Source: Norana najaformis (taxonomy: Eukaryota > Annelida > Clitellata > Crassiclitellata > Hormogastridae). Taken from it: DNA of 64,000 bases. A program made the position numbers and the translations under genes. Below the pieces are notes generated by a model. It did not search any database. It was not told the origin of the DNA and saw only the letters and a list, made by a program, of their open reading frames with translations. Shown here one piece after another: positions 13,459 through 25,780 of this stretch. Location of the stretch: NCBI GenBank assembly GCA_964023275.1, contig OZ029918.1, positions 32,855,739 to 32,919,738 on the forward strand, written 5' to 3'. Each line of letters opens with the position of its first letter. Position 1 is the first letter of the stretch.

Positions 13459-13700
13459 CTTCCGACTCCGAATCTTCCATTGCGACACCGCCTGTCGGAT
13501 CACCTCCGTCTTGTCCCGCGTCTGTATCTTGTTCCTCAGCGCCGCCTGAAGCAAAACGTTCGCTTTCATTCGTTTCCGCAACTTTTGCTTAGTCGGCCAT
13601 TTTGAGTAGTAGTCGTAATTTGAATCTAACCGTCGGCTGATATGACGTCGGTTTCTTGTATTTGACGTCATTCACCAAAGTAGCCGGGAATTGGCGGGTC
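13459..13700 (-). promoter_or_regulatory. Candidate promoter and first exon
   Basis: On the minus strand a CRE (TGACGTCA, 13663-13670), a second partial CRE (13643) and a YY1-like CAAAATGGCCGAC around an ATG (13600-13598) precede a GC-richer, acidic frame (AETNESERFASGG...MEDSESE) ending at a strong donor GTAAGC (13458). This looks like the promoter and first coding exon of a housekeeping-type gene. The first ATG is followed by TAA at 13591-13589, so translation would have to begin at a later ATG near the donor, or the exon is non-coding or dead. Confidence 0.4.
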
Positions 13701-14389
13701 AGCGGAGAGATAATCGCATTAATTCCTGTAAGGTCAAAAGGTTCGTCACAGTGCAGTGCTGTCTCCAAAATGCGTGCAATAAGCTGACAGTTTACAAGTT
13801 TTTAGGTTTTGAAAACCTAAAATGTCCGAATTAGGTTTTTGGTCTTTTTAGTAAAATGAAGATTTTATTTCGAATATTTTTTGGTTGACAAAAGAAATTG
13901 GAATTAATTAGCAGAGGGGACAATAAACTATGCTATAGGCAGATACTCACTAGGGTGCAATCATAGACTATGGGTGCAATGAGCACTTAACTCTAAAAGT
14001 TAAATAATTAGGCCTAATTGTAATAATACACGCACCACCATTGTCCAGCATACCGGTAATTAAGTTATCGTCGTCCGGAAAAGTCTAATCTAATCTAATC
14101 ACTTCAACTGTAATAATGCTCAAAGGTCTTTTAAGTAAATTGATCAGAGTAATAAACTGATCAGGGTAATCAGATAATCTAGTAATCAGATATCTAAGTA
14201 AATAAGCAAGTTATTTGACTAAATCGCCACATATTACTATTATTTAGTATTAATAATAACAATAATAACAACTATTATTATTATTATATGTTGACGTTTG
14301 TGACAATAAATAAAGGAATTAATAAATAAACACATAAATACATGTTATATACGTCGTAAACGTTAAATCCGATCAGTCCGTCGCCCTGG
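13701..14389. other. Unassigned stretch
   Basis: AT-rich with short (TAA)n-like runs near 14245-14290. No coding or repeat structure recognised. At 14390-14600 the minus-strand frame NKRTDNPNTHRTRTTLTSLN precedes a short (TAA)n and is of unknown origin. Confidence 0.4.
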
Positions 14390-14599
14390 CGCGTCATATA
14401 GGCATGCCGGAATGGGACCGACAGTCCTTTAGGACTTCATTGTAGCCCTGAGGGAGAATATCATGTGCGTTCTGTTCGCAGTCCATGAATTGTTTCGGTT
14501 CAAACTGGTGAGGGTTGTTCTGGTTCTGTGCGTATTTGGGTTGTCTGTGCGCTTGTTCTGTCTGGGGAGCAGGGACAGGCTCTGAATACTGTACTGAAT

Positions 14600-15345
14600 A
14601 ATAATAATTATTATTATAGAAGAATACATTGCTTTTCTACATTGCAGGCTCCACTTCAGATCTATATCATTACATACTCCCAAGTCTTTTTCAATTTGAT
14701 TCTGTTCTAGGTTCACAACATCTGTCCCATCCCTTAGATAACAGTTAAGTTTCTTCCTTGGTACAATTTGCATAAGTCTGCACTTGGAAGCATTAAAGTA
14801 AGTCAGATATCTCATTTAAATAGATCAAAAATAACAGTGGTCCTAACACTGATCCTTGTGGAACTCCGCTGAGAACTCCTGCTCAGCCTGTTACTAGCCC
14901 ATTAAGCACCAGGCTCATTTTCCAATTCATTAAGAAGTCCTGAATCCATTTCAGCAACATCCCTCAATTCCAGGTCCTTTACATTTTTTTCATCAGTCTT
15001 AGATGAGTCACTGAATCTAAAGCCTTTTGGTAGTCCAGAAGGACTGCATCAATCCCATATCCCTCATTCAGACCAAGTGTCCGCTCTTCCAGTGTTCCTA
15101 GAAGGTTAATGAGACAATATTTGTTTTTGTCAAACCATTTTGGCTTACTGACAAGAGTTCATTTGTTTCTAAGTGTCTTAGCATTTTATCCCTCAGCAAT
15201 GATTCCATAACCTTGCATGGCACCGATGTCAATGACACCGGGCGGTAGTTTTTTAGCCCTTTTCAAATATAGAGATGAAATTTGCACACTTCCAATCTTC
15301 TGGCAGTACTCCTTCCACTTCCCAGTCAGATCAGAATCATTGTTT
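14600..15345 (-). mobile_element. CR1/Jockey-like LINE reverse transcriptase remnant
   Basis: Minus-strand frames give, in order, SLTSVPCKVME-like, INLLGTLEERTLGLNEGYG, AVLLDYQKALDSVTHLRLM, GVLSGVPQGSVLGPLLF, then NASKCRLMQIVPRKK and EKDLGVCNDIDLKWS. These are the fingers/palm motifs of non-LTR reverse transcriptases. The segment that should carry the catalytic YADD box is missing between LNEIS and NASKC, so an internal deletion removed the active site. Several stops are also present. Confidence 0.75.
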
Positions 15346-15399
15346 GACCTAGGACAAAACAAATAACAACATACAGAGTAAAGGTAAACAGTAAATAAA

Positions 15400-17220
15400 A
15401 TATATTTTAGCATTTCTCAAGATATCTTCTGCAAATCCAGGTGTGCATTCGCACTGACCTGTCTGATGTTTACATTGTAAGATTGCGGATCTACAAGTAC
15501 CACAGATGCAAGCTTTAAAACAAAGTTTGCCAAAAAAATTATGCTAATAGCTGGGCATTCATAAACCCTAATTTCAAGAACCTGTCAACGCAGAAGTAAA
15601 TACACAGGAGAATCATTATAGCACTCTTATTTATATCAATCAGACATGACATGATTGGCAACAAGGATCCCAAGAATTATTTCAGTTATGCAAAATAAGC
15701 CCATTATAACACAACCTTGTTATAAGGTAGTTCTTCATATGGCTGCCAAAGACAGTTGTATAATGAGCTTTTGATGTAAATTCGAGTAAAATGGATAGCT
15801 ACTCGCTTTTAATAAAATCTGAATTATTCTAGTCCATATCTAATTGATTCTAATCAATGTGTAAGACCTCAATTTTTAATGAAGTACATATGCTCATAGG
15901 TTAACTGCATAATGACATTAACGGCCTTAGCTGCCACTTCTAAACTGCTCTTAGCATAGTATAATCTACAGGTATTCTAACTGAGATAAATACACATATC
16001 TTTCTACTCAAGATCAATTTATTCTATACCAGGTACAATCAGGTAATAATCAATTTTAATCAAGATGTAATTTATTCCATCCCAGATCCAAGTTGTTCTA
16101 ATAAAGATTTAATTATAACCCTAAACATCAAAGTCAAATTACCGATATCAACATAGCCATAGAATTGCTATATGGATGTTGCTACATTGCACCAAAACAT
16201 GCAAAACATATCCCTACATACCCTAAGTTGAAGCTATTAAAAAATAAGGCAAGAATGCAACCGAAGCTGCTGCTTAGAGCATGCAAGGAAACGTATGGAA
16301 ACCCTGCGACCTCAGATCACCTCCCAGAACAGATCCTGGGACACAAAACAGTCATGCCCTCTCTGACCAGGTTGGTACTTGTGTTGAATGTCACTAGGGT
16401 CATTCCAGCTCAACTCAACCAATTCTGAGAAAAGTTTCCACTCGACCATCTCAGAATTGGCTGAAATTTTAACTACATGTTGCAAGATGTATTGGATGGA
16501 AAAGTCCAAAATTTTTCTGCAATATTTAAAATACTTTCCAAGGTATCGTTGATTACGTGATGACCCCACCCTCCAAAGGCATTTCGCAAAATTTGGTCCA
16601 TACACTGTCTAAGTGAATAAGAAAATGAACAAATGAGTGATGGAATAAAGAGGAGTTATGGATCATGGTTCCACAGAATGAATGAATGAATTATGAGGAG
16701 TCATGGATCATACTGATCTCATTGCACTGCGTGGACAGTGAACCGGAATGGTTGCAGTGACAAGGTTCACAGCCTTGACCACCGGCCAGCATCTCCTAGT
16801 TTAGTTCACAGAAGCCACAGCTAATACCGTTGACATGTAGCAGACGCTGACGCTGACCAAGTCTGAAAAGCTGAACAATGCGTCCCAAGAATGTCATGAG
16901 CACATTCTGAACAAGAAAAAGGATACCAGGTCACAGTTAAGCAATCCAATTTATTTCCTGTAGCTCATTTGATACAATGTAACTTCTCAGCAAAAAACAG
17001 AAATTCATCCACTCGAATGCATTTTTTATTATAGATTTTTTCTTAATTGTGTTATTTTTTGTTTCACTGTCAATTCATTTCAAAATGATCACTTGTTTGT
17101 TGTTCATCGCCAGTGCATAAAGGGTAAACAACATCTTTGCTTGATGATCCCATATTTCCAGAATTCACCACTTGTACTCATTTGTTTAGCAATGACTTTG
17201 ACATTGAGAACAAACACTTC
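15400..17220. other. Unassigned stretch
   Basis: AT-rich, with repeated TCTAAT/ATTCTA words at 15800-16110 but no regular period. Open frames at 16165-16428 (+) and 16312-16605 (-) overlap and show no domain. Nothing else seen. Confidence 0.4.
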
Positions 17221-17224
17221 TTTG

Positions 17225-17470
17225 TATGGCGTGGTCTATCGGTAAGGCATTTGGTCATTGATCATGTGGTTGCAGGTTCCACTCCATGTAATGACCCTGG
17301 GCAAGTTATTTGTGCACACCATGCCTCTGTCACCAAGCAGTATAATTTGGCATCTGCGAAAGCTGGAAGTAAACGGCAAGTCCTGTGAAGCACTGGCCCG
17401 TGTCCAGGGCCTTGGGATTCTTCCACTGCCAGCTCAAAGACCTATGAAAAGGAAATTAGCACCTGCCCTA
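17225..17470 (+). mobile_element. tRNA-derived SINE, plus-strand copy
   Basis: A tRNA-like head (GGCGTGGTCTATCGGTAAGG as A-box region, GTTGCAGGTTCCACTCC as B-box region) is followed by GTAATGACCCTGGGCAAG, a common SINE core word, and CACCAAGCAGTATAATTTGG. The body aligns with the minus-strand copy at 43940-44135 over more than 120 bp, which shows it is a dispersed family. Confidence 0.75.
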
Positions 17471-17479
17471 CTTTACTTA

Positions 17480-19545
17480 CTTCACGTACTGCTTTGAAAC
17501 ATGCTACCAAATTACATAAGCATTAGCCTTTCACCACATAACTTGCAATTTGAAAAGTGAAATTATAAATTTATTGCCAAGTTACACATAATGAATGGTG
17601 GTAGTCTGGCTATTGGATTACTGTTGTCAAATTTGCAGCCTACCTGAAAGATCGTCCAATGTGGAAACTCTGCATTATATTGTTGACAAAGGCACATAAC
17701 AAAATAAGAAATACGTCACAATACAACACATGCTTTGCTTCACCATATCATTACAAGAAGAATATAAAGTTCAGTCCTGAGAAGAAGCCATGGGTAAATG
17801 GGTAAGAAGTTTACAGACTTCACTTTCAAACTCTCAACACACAAGGACAAGTGACCAGTCCTCTCCCTCGCTACCTGATCTTCCCATAGATCGTGTATTC
17901 CAATCTATTCATTTTATAGTTCAGTTCATTACAAACAGCAACATGAATACTAACATCGACAATCCTGTCTTCTTGCATCTCCATAGAAATCACAGAATTC
18001 AAATTCTTCTGTATTGTAAAGGCACTTGAGAAACAGTCCAGTAGTGGAATCATACATGCCCGGCAAGTAAAAGTCAATGTTGTTGCATGAACAACATTAG
18101 CATGTGCCACTGGTACTGTGGGATTTCCAAACAGTTGTCTACAGAACAGTTGCAGCACATCCCTTCATCCTTATGGACTACAGATATGTATTATGGAAAG
18201 ATAAGATAGATGATTTCTATTGGTTCAAATCTATGATCAACAGAATATAAGTGATGTCCTTCAAATTCTGAATAAATGATTTGTCAAATGAAGAAGCTTT
18301 TAAACAGCAATCACAAATATACTGTAACCAATCATAGTACTACCCAGCCAGTTCTTACAATCAATGACCAAGACATATATAAAATAATACAAAACAATAG
18401 TAAAGACAAGTCAAGAACGAAAAGGGGCAAAGACTGGAAAGAAAAGATTTTTTCAGCATGCTTATCATCCTTAAGTTGCCTTTCTGTTTCGTTGAACTGA
18501 CCCTTGGAACTGACCACATTGTAGACCTGTTTTATAGAGCAATCGACTGATGCCCAGTGTGACATTATAATGGCAGTAAGTTATAAGATTAATAAGATGT
18601 CACATGCAAAATCTCAATGTAGTTTTGCATTCATCCTTTGTTGCCTAATGAACTGTGATGATTGTGCAGTTTGATTCATTTCCTTAACATGCCAGTGTAA
18701 ACAAGTGACAAGATAAAATATGGCAATTTCTGCACAGACAGAGCTCGACTACAGGTCACACAGTTTCAAATGCAATGGTATAAAAGCAGGCAGTGTCTGC
18801 TCTAGCAGTTCTGTAAAAGCCTCAGGATCCAAAAAAATGGCCAGGTGAGAACCGATGTAATACTCAACTTCTCTAAATGCAAAAAACAGAGCTTCTGAAG
18901 GCCACTGCAGTTTAATGTTGAGTATCAAGGCTTGTGGGAGTTGGTTATGATCACCTGAAATGACTAGAATGGACCTGGAGCATAGCATAATTTTTTGGAA
19001 GTATTTATTAACAACCTTGAAACATAAAACACAATTCTATTATGGTAGCTGAGAGGGCAGCCAGAGATGGTACATCCACGGAATCCACACAGTTGTCATC
19101 ATTAATGAGGGCTCCAATGCTATCAATGCGTTCAGTAGCATTCTCAACAGCTGCTTCACGTTTTGTAGCTTTGACTGGTGGAACATGGAGCATTGCCTGA
19201 TGCTGTTGTTGGTTGGAATAGCAGCTCATGCGATGATGTGGTAATAGCAAAAAGACTGTAAAATGACAGCAGGCAACTGCATAAACACGCTGGCTGTTGG
19301 GCGGTCCTCACATCCACACCTGGTGTATCAACCTAAAGAAGTGTTTAAAAAGAAACATACATAAATATTATCATAAAGCAACTGTCACAGACAAGAATTC
19401 ACTACCGCAACGTGTAAAAATTGGAAGATACACAGAAACAGGTCTTCCACTCAAAACCGAAAATACTCCTCTTCTGCATATCCTGATTCCTCATCTTCCC
19501 TTTATCTATCCTGCAGATCCAATTCCAAACACCACCCACCATAGC
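17480..19545. other. Unassigned stretch
   Basis: Two minus-strand open frames (18749-18988 and 19008-19250) lie head to tail on the same strand as the THAP and HAFTGCDT remnants, but contain no motif I recognise. The rest is AT-rich without visible repeats. Confidence 0.35.
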
Positions 19546-19547
19546 CA

Positions 19548-19690
19548 TCTGACGACCCGCCAGAATGACACTTGGATCTTGATCTGAAACCGAACCCATC
19601 TTGCCCATCGATTTTTTTTGACTGAGCGCCTGTGAATAAGCTGATTCCTGCAACATAGCTTTCATTGGGCACTGTAGAAGTCTCGAGCTT
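19548..19690 (+). repeat. Dispersed SINE-like repeat, copy 4
   Basis: Opposite orientation to the copies at 1547 and 3440. Shared blocks are ATCGATTTTTTTTGACTGAG, CGCCTGTGAATAAGCTGATTCC, CATAGCTTTCATTGG and GTAGAAGTCTCGAG. Confidence 0.65.
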
Positions 19691-19880
19691 ATGCTTAGGA
19701 AACTTAGTGTTTCATCAATTTAAATGCACAGGTAACGGTTACTGCACAACATTTTGGTGGTGTAAAGGTAAATATATTGTGCTTGGTGTGTGATCTATCA
19801 GCCTATTATTTTAAACTTTTAGTGAGGTGGCTAAGGTTAAAAAAAACAGTGAATTGTTCAACAAGTGGATAAAAGCACGA

Positions 19881-20155
19881 AACTTGGCACATATACTGAA
19901 AATAATATGCATAATCCAAATTTAAAGGGATGCAGCGATTTATATGGCGCCACCACACTTTAAAATAAGGTCAAAGTACACAACTGCAATGTATAAACAA
20001 ATGTGAACTTCAGGCATATATAATGATCACAGGAGATTATAGCTTGGCACATACACCAAAGAATACATACTGAATCCAAATTTAAAGGGATGCAGCGATT
20101 TATATGGCGCCATCACCCTTTAAAATAAGGTCAAAGTACACAACTGCAAAACATA
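19881..20155. repeat. Two-unit tandem repeat, 160-bp period
   Basis: CTTGGCACATA begins at 19883 and again at 20043. Each unit contains AATCCAAATTTAAAGGGATG, GCGATTTATATGGCGCCA and AAAATAAGGTCAAAGTACAC. The two copies differ at few positions in the shared core. Confidence 0.85.
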
Positions 20156-20643
20156 AATGCTAGAAATATTTAAAGAATGAGCAGAAAAACAACCTGAAAC
20201 ACTGAAACCTGCCCTCCTCTTTTGGTATTACGGGACTCGCACAGCAACTATAGCTGTGGCAGAGTTACAGGTTTTTAGTGTTTTTTTAATTTTTGACCTT
20301 AAATATATTTTTTATATTTTTGTGATTTTAGAAGCACAGCAGTAATAGAACACAACATTTTACTACCACTTGGGGAACTGACTTGACTAGCCCTGACTCA
20401 ACAGAAATAAAAAACTTTAACAGTTACATTGGCAGTTATAATGACCAGCAATTATGCTCATTATGTATGGTACAGAGAAATTGTCTCCTTTTCTTTTTCA
20501 GTTATTAATGACCTGTAATGTAATCAATTACTATGAAGAAGTCACTACCTTTAATATCATCTCAAACACACATATATTAAGGGTATAAAATATGTAGTTT
20601 CATTGACTGCACTCGGCATCGCATGCATAAAGTGCTGCACACA
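20156..20643. other. Unassigned stretch
   Basis: AT-rich spacer with a T-rich tract near 20280-20330. Nothing recognised. Confidence 0.4.
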
Positions 20644-22664
20644 TTAAGTTGTCTTTGAAACACCTGGAATGTTTCGTGGCAGAGTCATCCATAGTGGTTG
20701 CCATATATTATCAGCTAACAACCATCCATAATCGGCAGGATCTGGTAACACAGGCTGTGCGATTAATGCCTGACTCCAAACGTATTCAGCCTGATACATC
20801 GTGCTTTTAACGTGTTGCACAAGTGCAAGTTGTGTTGGTGGAATGTTTTCAATGGTTCTACCTTTTCTACAAGCTGAATCCACGCAGTTGCAATGACTCG
20901 ATGGATCATGTAAACAAATGATAAAGTGTTCCAGTATGATTAAGCAGGTTTCGGAAATTGCGCAAGGCAAATGACTCAATTCATTGAAGACTGCTGTAAC
21001 TGCAGGATATTTGTTCCAAGTTTCCCAACAAGTCTTTGCCCCGGCCAACAAATGCTGATGAAGTGTTGCAGCCAGTGAACGCATGAAACACAGGCTGTGC
21101 ACAGGATCGCTCTGGACCCAAAATGCATACTAACTCATGAGCAGGAATTCATTGATGATGAACGATGTCCTGTCCCAAATACCACCCACAATTCATGACA
21201 AGCTATTTTCTGCTGAAAGGCAACAGCCAGGACAACGACATCAGCATCAATGGTCTTAATCGGGATTTTCTGATGCCCAGCATGAACCAAGTCAGTGGCA
21301 TGCAAAAACATTCGACTCTCTGCCTCTTCATGTCTACATGGATTCAGTTGAGCAGTATCATGGTCTGGTATTGTACTTACAACAGCTGTATCTAATGTAA
21401 CTGCATTATGTTTACCTACACCTGTCGACACATCAGAGAATTTGTTGGCTAGAAAAGTAAACAATGGTGTCTTATTGTGATCACTGGTTAGGAAGTCAGG
21501 CCAGTTATGTAAATTGGGCCTGATTCAATAATCTGGCGCTGTATACCAGAACTACGTTTGGCACAAGTTAAGCATGTACTTTCATAACGGTCCCATACAA
21601 TGTCAATGCGCTTCCCAAAGGCAAGCTGCGACTTAATATATGGAATAAAGACTCTGTCATCATAATCTGCAATTGTGGTGACAGACTTAGATTTCCGCAT
21701 ATTTACAATAGCTGCACGATCAACAACCAAACCAACGACACACGGTGCAGTCAGCACTGGTTGGCACAGGTTATGAAGACATGACAACAGATCAGATTTG
21801 GACCACAGATGAAGACTTCTTGCATCTGATAATGATGGGGGGAAAACTTGGTTTTCATGCCGGAAAAATTCATCTAAGTCACAAATTTGGCAAGCTATGT
21901 ACAGCCTGGAGAACAGCACAGAATCATTCCTTGAAGCAGTGACCTCATTCTTCATCTATGAAGCTGTGGTGGGCTTTGCAGCTGCAAAGATGCACAGCTT
22001 ATTGCGTTTCAGCACAGCAAACAGGGAAACAGAGTTACTCATTAGCCATGTTGTAACAAAGTCGCGGCACTGACAAAGACCAATCTAAAGTACTTTCCAA
22101 ACAGCATCAGATGACTCAGTTGTTATAATATTCCTACTGTGCAATGCAGTAATGTCATGCTCATCCTGAAAAGGATAACCAAAATCTTCCATGGTTCTGG
22201 CAAGGTGAGCAACATCTCCGACAAAGGATTTCTGAATGCTTGCCTGTTATTCATATCATCGCCCAACTGCTCTGAAACAACATTTGCACCATTTGCCAAT
22301 GAACTATTAGCAGACGATTCTGCAACACTGGCAGAATTACGTTTTAATTCCCTTGTACTAAATTTTGAACGACATGATTTATGCCATTTGGCTTCATTTA
22401 GTTGGAAAGCTTCCAGCAAACCTCCACATGCATCTAAGTGTAACAAATCGAGGGAGGTGGTAGTGCTCCAAGGCTATCAAAGTCTGGCAATATTCTAGCT
22501 AAGGACTCATATCCAGCGCTTTTGTCCAAACCAAGTGAATTAGCCGGACACTGCAGTTTCTCGCGAGTCTTGTTCTGGCACAACACACACTCCGCCCAAT
22601 TTAAGGGCAAATGTAGTTTGCTAGCCGGCACTGTTGGATTCACTAACAAGCAACGCTTCGCCAC
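20644..22664 (-). pseudogene. Decayed HAFTGCDT-family (transposon-like) gene
   Basis: Five minus-strand frames (22664, 22446, 21955, 21464 and 21102 downward) read as one protein interrupted by frameshifts. In order: ECVLCQNKTREKLQCPANS (zinc-binding-like), NEAKWHKSCRSKF, LVVDRAAIVNM with VFIPYIKSQL and DIVWDRYE, HEEAESRMFLHATD, KTIDADVVVLAVAFQ, ELWVVFGTG, FHAFTGCNTSSAF (in a shifted frame near 21080) and PTQLALVQHVKSTMYQAEYV with a PDPADYGW end. I recognise this as a widespread family of large, uncharacterised, multicopy animal proteins. The EA-E/S, D-x-D and GC-D/N spacing resembles the metal-binding acids of XPG/PIN nucleases, as in some DNA transposons (Academ-like); that link is inference. 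Repeated frameshifts indicate loss of function. Confidence 0.65.
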
Positions 22665-23752
22665 AACCGTGTTTCCGACATGTACTTGAATTCTAACCTA
22701 CCGGACAGATATAGTATGGCTTTTTCAGTAAATCCGATTTTAAAAAAACTCTTGCGCAATTTATTTGCAACAAAACCTATAAATGCATAATTTTCAAACT
22801 CCCATAACAGAATGGCGGACAGAAAATTATAGCCACAGCCCAAACACTACTGTTTATAGCCCAATAAATTTGCCCAAATGGTTGAGCTAATAGTCAAATG
22901 ACCACGATTTTGTGAAACATTTTCAATCATATAATTTATTATCTTCCAGTTCGAATTAAGTCATGCCTCTGGCTCAAAAAAGTCTTAAAATAAATTTTTC
23001 TTGAAGTAAAAAAAGTTTTGTGCTTTTATCCACAGTTTGAACAATGCATGAAGCTATCATTTTCACTATTTATGGCTGTCCCATTTTGCACATAATGACA
23101 AATTAAAAGTACTTTGAACTTAACTGCAGAGGATCTCGACTGAAGAGTAAAGTTAAGACCTACATAGAAGCAGCATCTGCTGACTTGAGGAGGTACTGGT
23201 GACAGCTGGATCATTGACAGAAGAGTTACACGTAGTCCCTGGAATGCCGAAAGTGACAGACTCTTCCTATCACTATCCGGACATGAGACATACCGTACGT
23301 CTCCCAGGCATCCAGCCATGAAAGCCTGCTCTCTAAAAAACTGGCAGTTGAACACATAAGTCAATGCCACATGTCAATAAGAATTACAAATGCATACCAT
23401 TAATGGGAACTTCGATGCATAGCATTATTCAGGTACTCCCTACCACTACTTGTCGCACCATAACACTCATTCATTCCAGGGACATGCTCAACCCCGCTGT
23501 GCAGCCTATTTTCTAGGGGCAGCTTTCTGTATCTACCGAAAATAGTGAATAGCTCTTCAGCTGAAACAGACATACACACAGTCTGCTGTAAGCAGTTGTC
23601 TTTCAGAATAATTTTCCCAAAGCAAATTGCAGACTTGTTAGCTCTATGGCCCAATCAGGTGCTGTAACGTAAAGGTGAAAACTGAGGAAGTCATTAAAGG
23701 TTATTTTTTACCTACACCAGAATGAGTTCCATAGTAGTTATCAGCAATGATG
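22665..23752 (-). other. Probable continuation of decayed transposon
   Basis: Minus-strand open frames (23026-23370, 23400-23654) lie between the THAP remnant and the HAFTGCDT frames, all on one strand. They may be the middle of one element, but I recognise no motif in them. Confidence 0.3.
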
Positions 23753-24246
23753 TCAGTGTTTCCAAGCCACTTCATTTTGTGATTTTGCAATGCTGTTGGC
23801 ATTTCCAGCTTCTTCCACATGTGATTCTATAATACTATTCGTGTTGATATCTTCTTTGGTGTGTGACTGTGTTTGTGTCCCATGTTTGATAACTCTTCGT
23901 TGTGGTGGCCTCCCTTCCTGGCTTAAGTAGCTTGGAAGATTTGAAAAAACACATGGCACTGCATCCCCATGTAGCCAAGGCTATGTATGTGGCAGAATGA
24001 TGGCAACATTTCTCACAGTAAATTTATATACACGAATAACATGCTGTGGTAGGAAGTGAAACTCACAAACCTGATCCTTGCACTGAAATGCCTGTCGGCA
24101 CATGGTATAGACTCATTCCACAGTTCTTGGCAGATGGCATAATAAGGCTGCATTTAACTTTTGGATCTGACTTCATGGTCGTTTTGTATCCAGTTTTGCA
24201 CCCAAGAAAAAATAGCGGCTGTTTCAGGCCCCTGATATCGAGCGAG
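23753..24246 (-). pseudogene. THAP-domain gene remnant
   Basis: After an acceptor-like ATGTGCAG, minus-strand frames give FFLGCKTGYKTT (the first Cys pair region), then in a shifted frame CQELWNESIPCADRHFSAR, then in a third frame VCEFHFLPQHVIRVYKF (C-x-x-H) and DAVPCVFSNLPSYLS, the AVPxxF signature that ends THAP zinc fingers. THAP domains bind DNA in P-element-type transposases and in host factors. At least two frame changes and one in-frame stop between them show it is dead. The downstream part (TQTQSHTKEDINTN...) is low-complexity linker. Confidence 0.7.
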
Positions 24247-24361
24247 CTGCACATACATACACAATTTTTAAATATAGTAAATGATTAGTAAAGTAATTGC
24301 ATGTGTAATTAAATGTATAATCATGCAATTTCCTCCCCAAGACACACAAAACCTATGCTAG

Positions 24362-24806
24362 GGATTCTATCTGGCAACAATTTCTGGACATTTCTTGTGC
24401 TCAGTTACCATATGTTGTCACTTAAAATTTGTATGTCGACAGTCTAGAAGATAAACATATAGCAAATTTGTTCGGGTACAGTTGGAGGCAACTTGGATAC
24501 CCAACAAAAATTTTCCTCAAAAACTTGACAGATGAATGGGAAGAGGAGATAAGATGCTAAAGAATGGTGTTTACCTTATGCCTACATGTCAAAAAACAAC
24601 AGAGATATCAAAAGTTCAGTGTGTTTTACTTTTAGGCTTTTCCTGTAATTTTCTTCAGTTTTTATGACAACGTTCTAAATACTAAAAAATTGTATCTCTT
24701 TCAGTTATGAAAATATTAAAAAAATTCTGTTTGGCTCTATCTGGCAACAATTTCTGCACAATTTTGTGCTCAATTAATCTATGTTGTGATTTTAAAATTT
24801 GTCGTA
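24362..24806. repeat. Pair of ~75-bp direct repeats
   Basis: TCTATCTGGCAACAATTTCT begins near 24367 and again near 24737, each followed by TTGTGCTCA, a TATGTTGT word and AAAATTTGT. The spacing is about 370 bp. No element ends were identified. Confidence 0.7.
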
Positions 24807-24979
24807 GACGTAAACTCGCAATTAAATCATAATATCTTCAATAATGGGTTTATTACGCACCCATAAGATCGCTAAATACCACAAACACATACCTGTCGAG
24901 TCTCTAACAACTGAAAATTAAATTTACAAATAAATACACAAACAACTTTTTTGTTAGCAGACAGCGCAGAAATACTGCT

Positions 24980-25571
24980 GGCATTCTTATATTATCGTGG
25001 TCCAATGTTTCCATTAGAATGTGCGCGTGACTGCAGGGCCTGCGCATCCGGCTGTAAGGGGTTTATTCAACAGGATGTGCAGCTCAATGATTGATCACAT
25101 ACCTGTTCAGAATTTTAATACTTTCCAGATAGTGAATGACAAAATTTAAAATAATCCAAGTGTAAATGTTCAAAAACAGAAATTAGCACGGGTAGCGTTC
25201 GGATATATGCAGCAAGATGTTCAGGTACGATAACTGAAAAGTTTGTCCATAACGCTCGCGCCACATGAACTCATCCAAGTAACTAGGTATCATGTCCTTC
25301 TCTGAGCCTTTCATACGTTTGAATACGGATTTTGCGCGTTTCCAGTTTGTCCATAATGCAAGGTAGGCCTCTCATGAAGCAGCAGCAGCGGTCAGTACAG
25401 CGAACGCTAGTCTGCCGCCGACCGAAGTGCAGTGCATCCTACTGCATAAACTCGGACACCGCTGAGCTGACACGGCCAGGGCTGCAGCATATGTCCATGG
25501 GCTGAAGCCACGCCCATTCAGCCGCGCCCACATGCTAACGGCACATTGGACCACGACACTATAAGAATGCC
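24980..25571 (-). mobile_element. Merlin-like DNA transposon, internally deleted
   Basis: Termini GGCATTCTTATATTATCGTG (24980 on) and, reversed, GGCATTCTTATAGTGTCGTG (ending 25571) are inverted repeats extending about 50 bp with few mismatches. They are flanked by ATACTGCT (24972-24979) and AAACTGCT (25572-25579), an 8-bp target duplication with one mismatch. Inside, on the minus strand, a frame ending at 25183 reads RAKSVFKRMKGSEKD, then PSYLDEFMWRERYG, the C-terminal signature of Merlin/IS1595 (ISXO2-like) transposases. At 592 bp most of the transposase is missing. Confidence 0.85.
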
Positions 25572-25780
25572 AAACTGCTGACAGGAAAAATCATCAACCA
25601 CTATTCCCACCTAGCATAAGTGAGCAAAATATGACATTTGCACCATTGTGCTAAAACCATTCCCTTATTAACATCTTTGGTTAAAACGAGAGAGTTGGCG
25701 CCAACGATCTTCCACAGCGACACCACAGACTTTAAAACGATACCGCACCAAACATGAGCGTTATCTAGCTGACAGAATCG

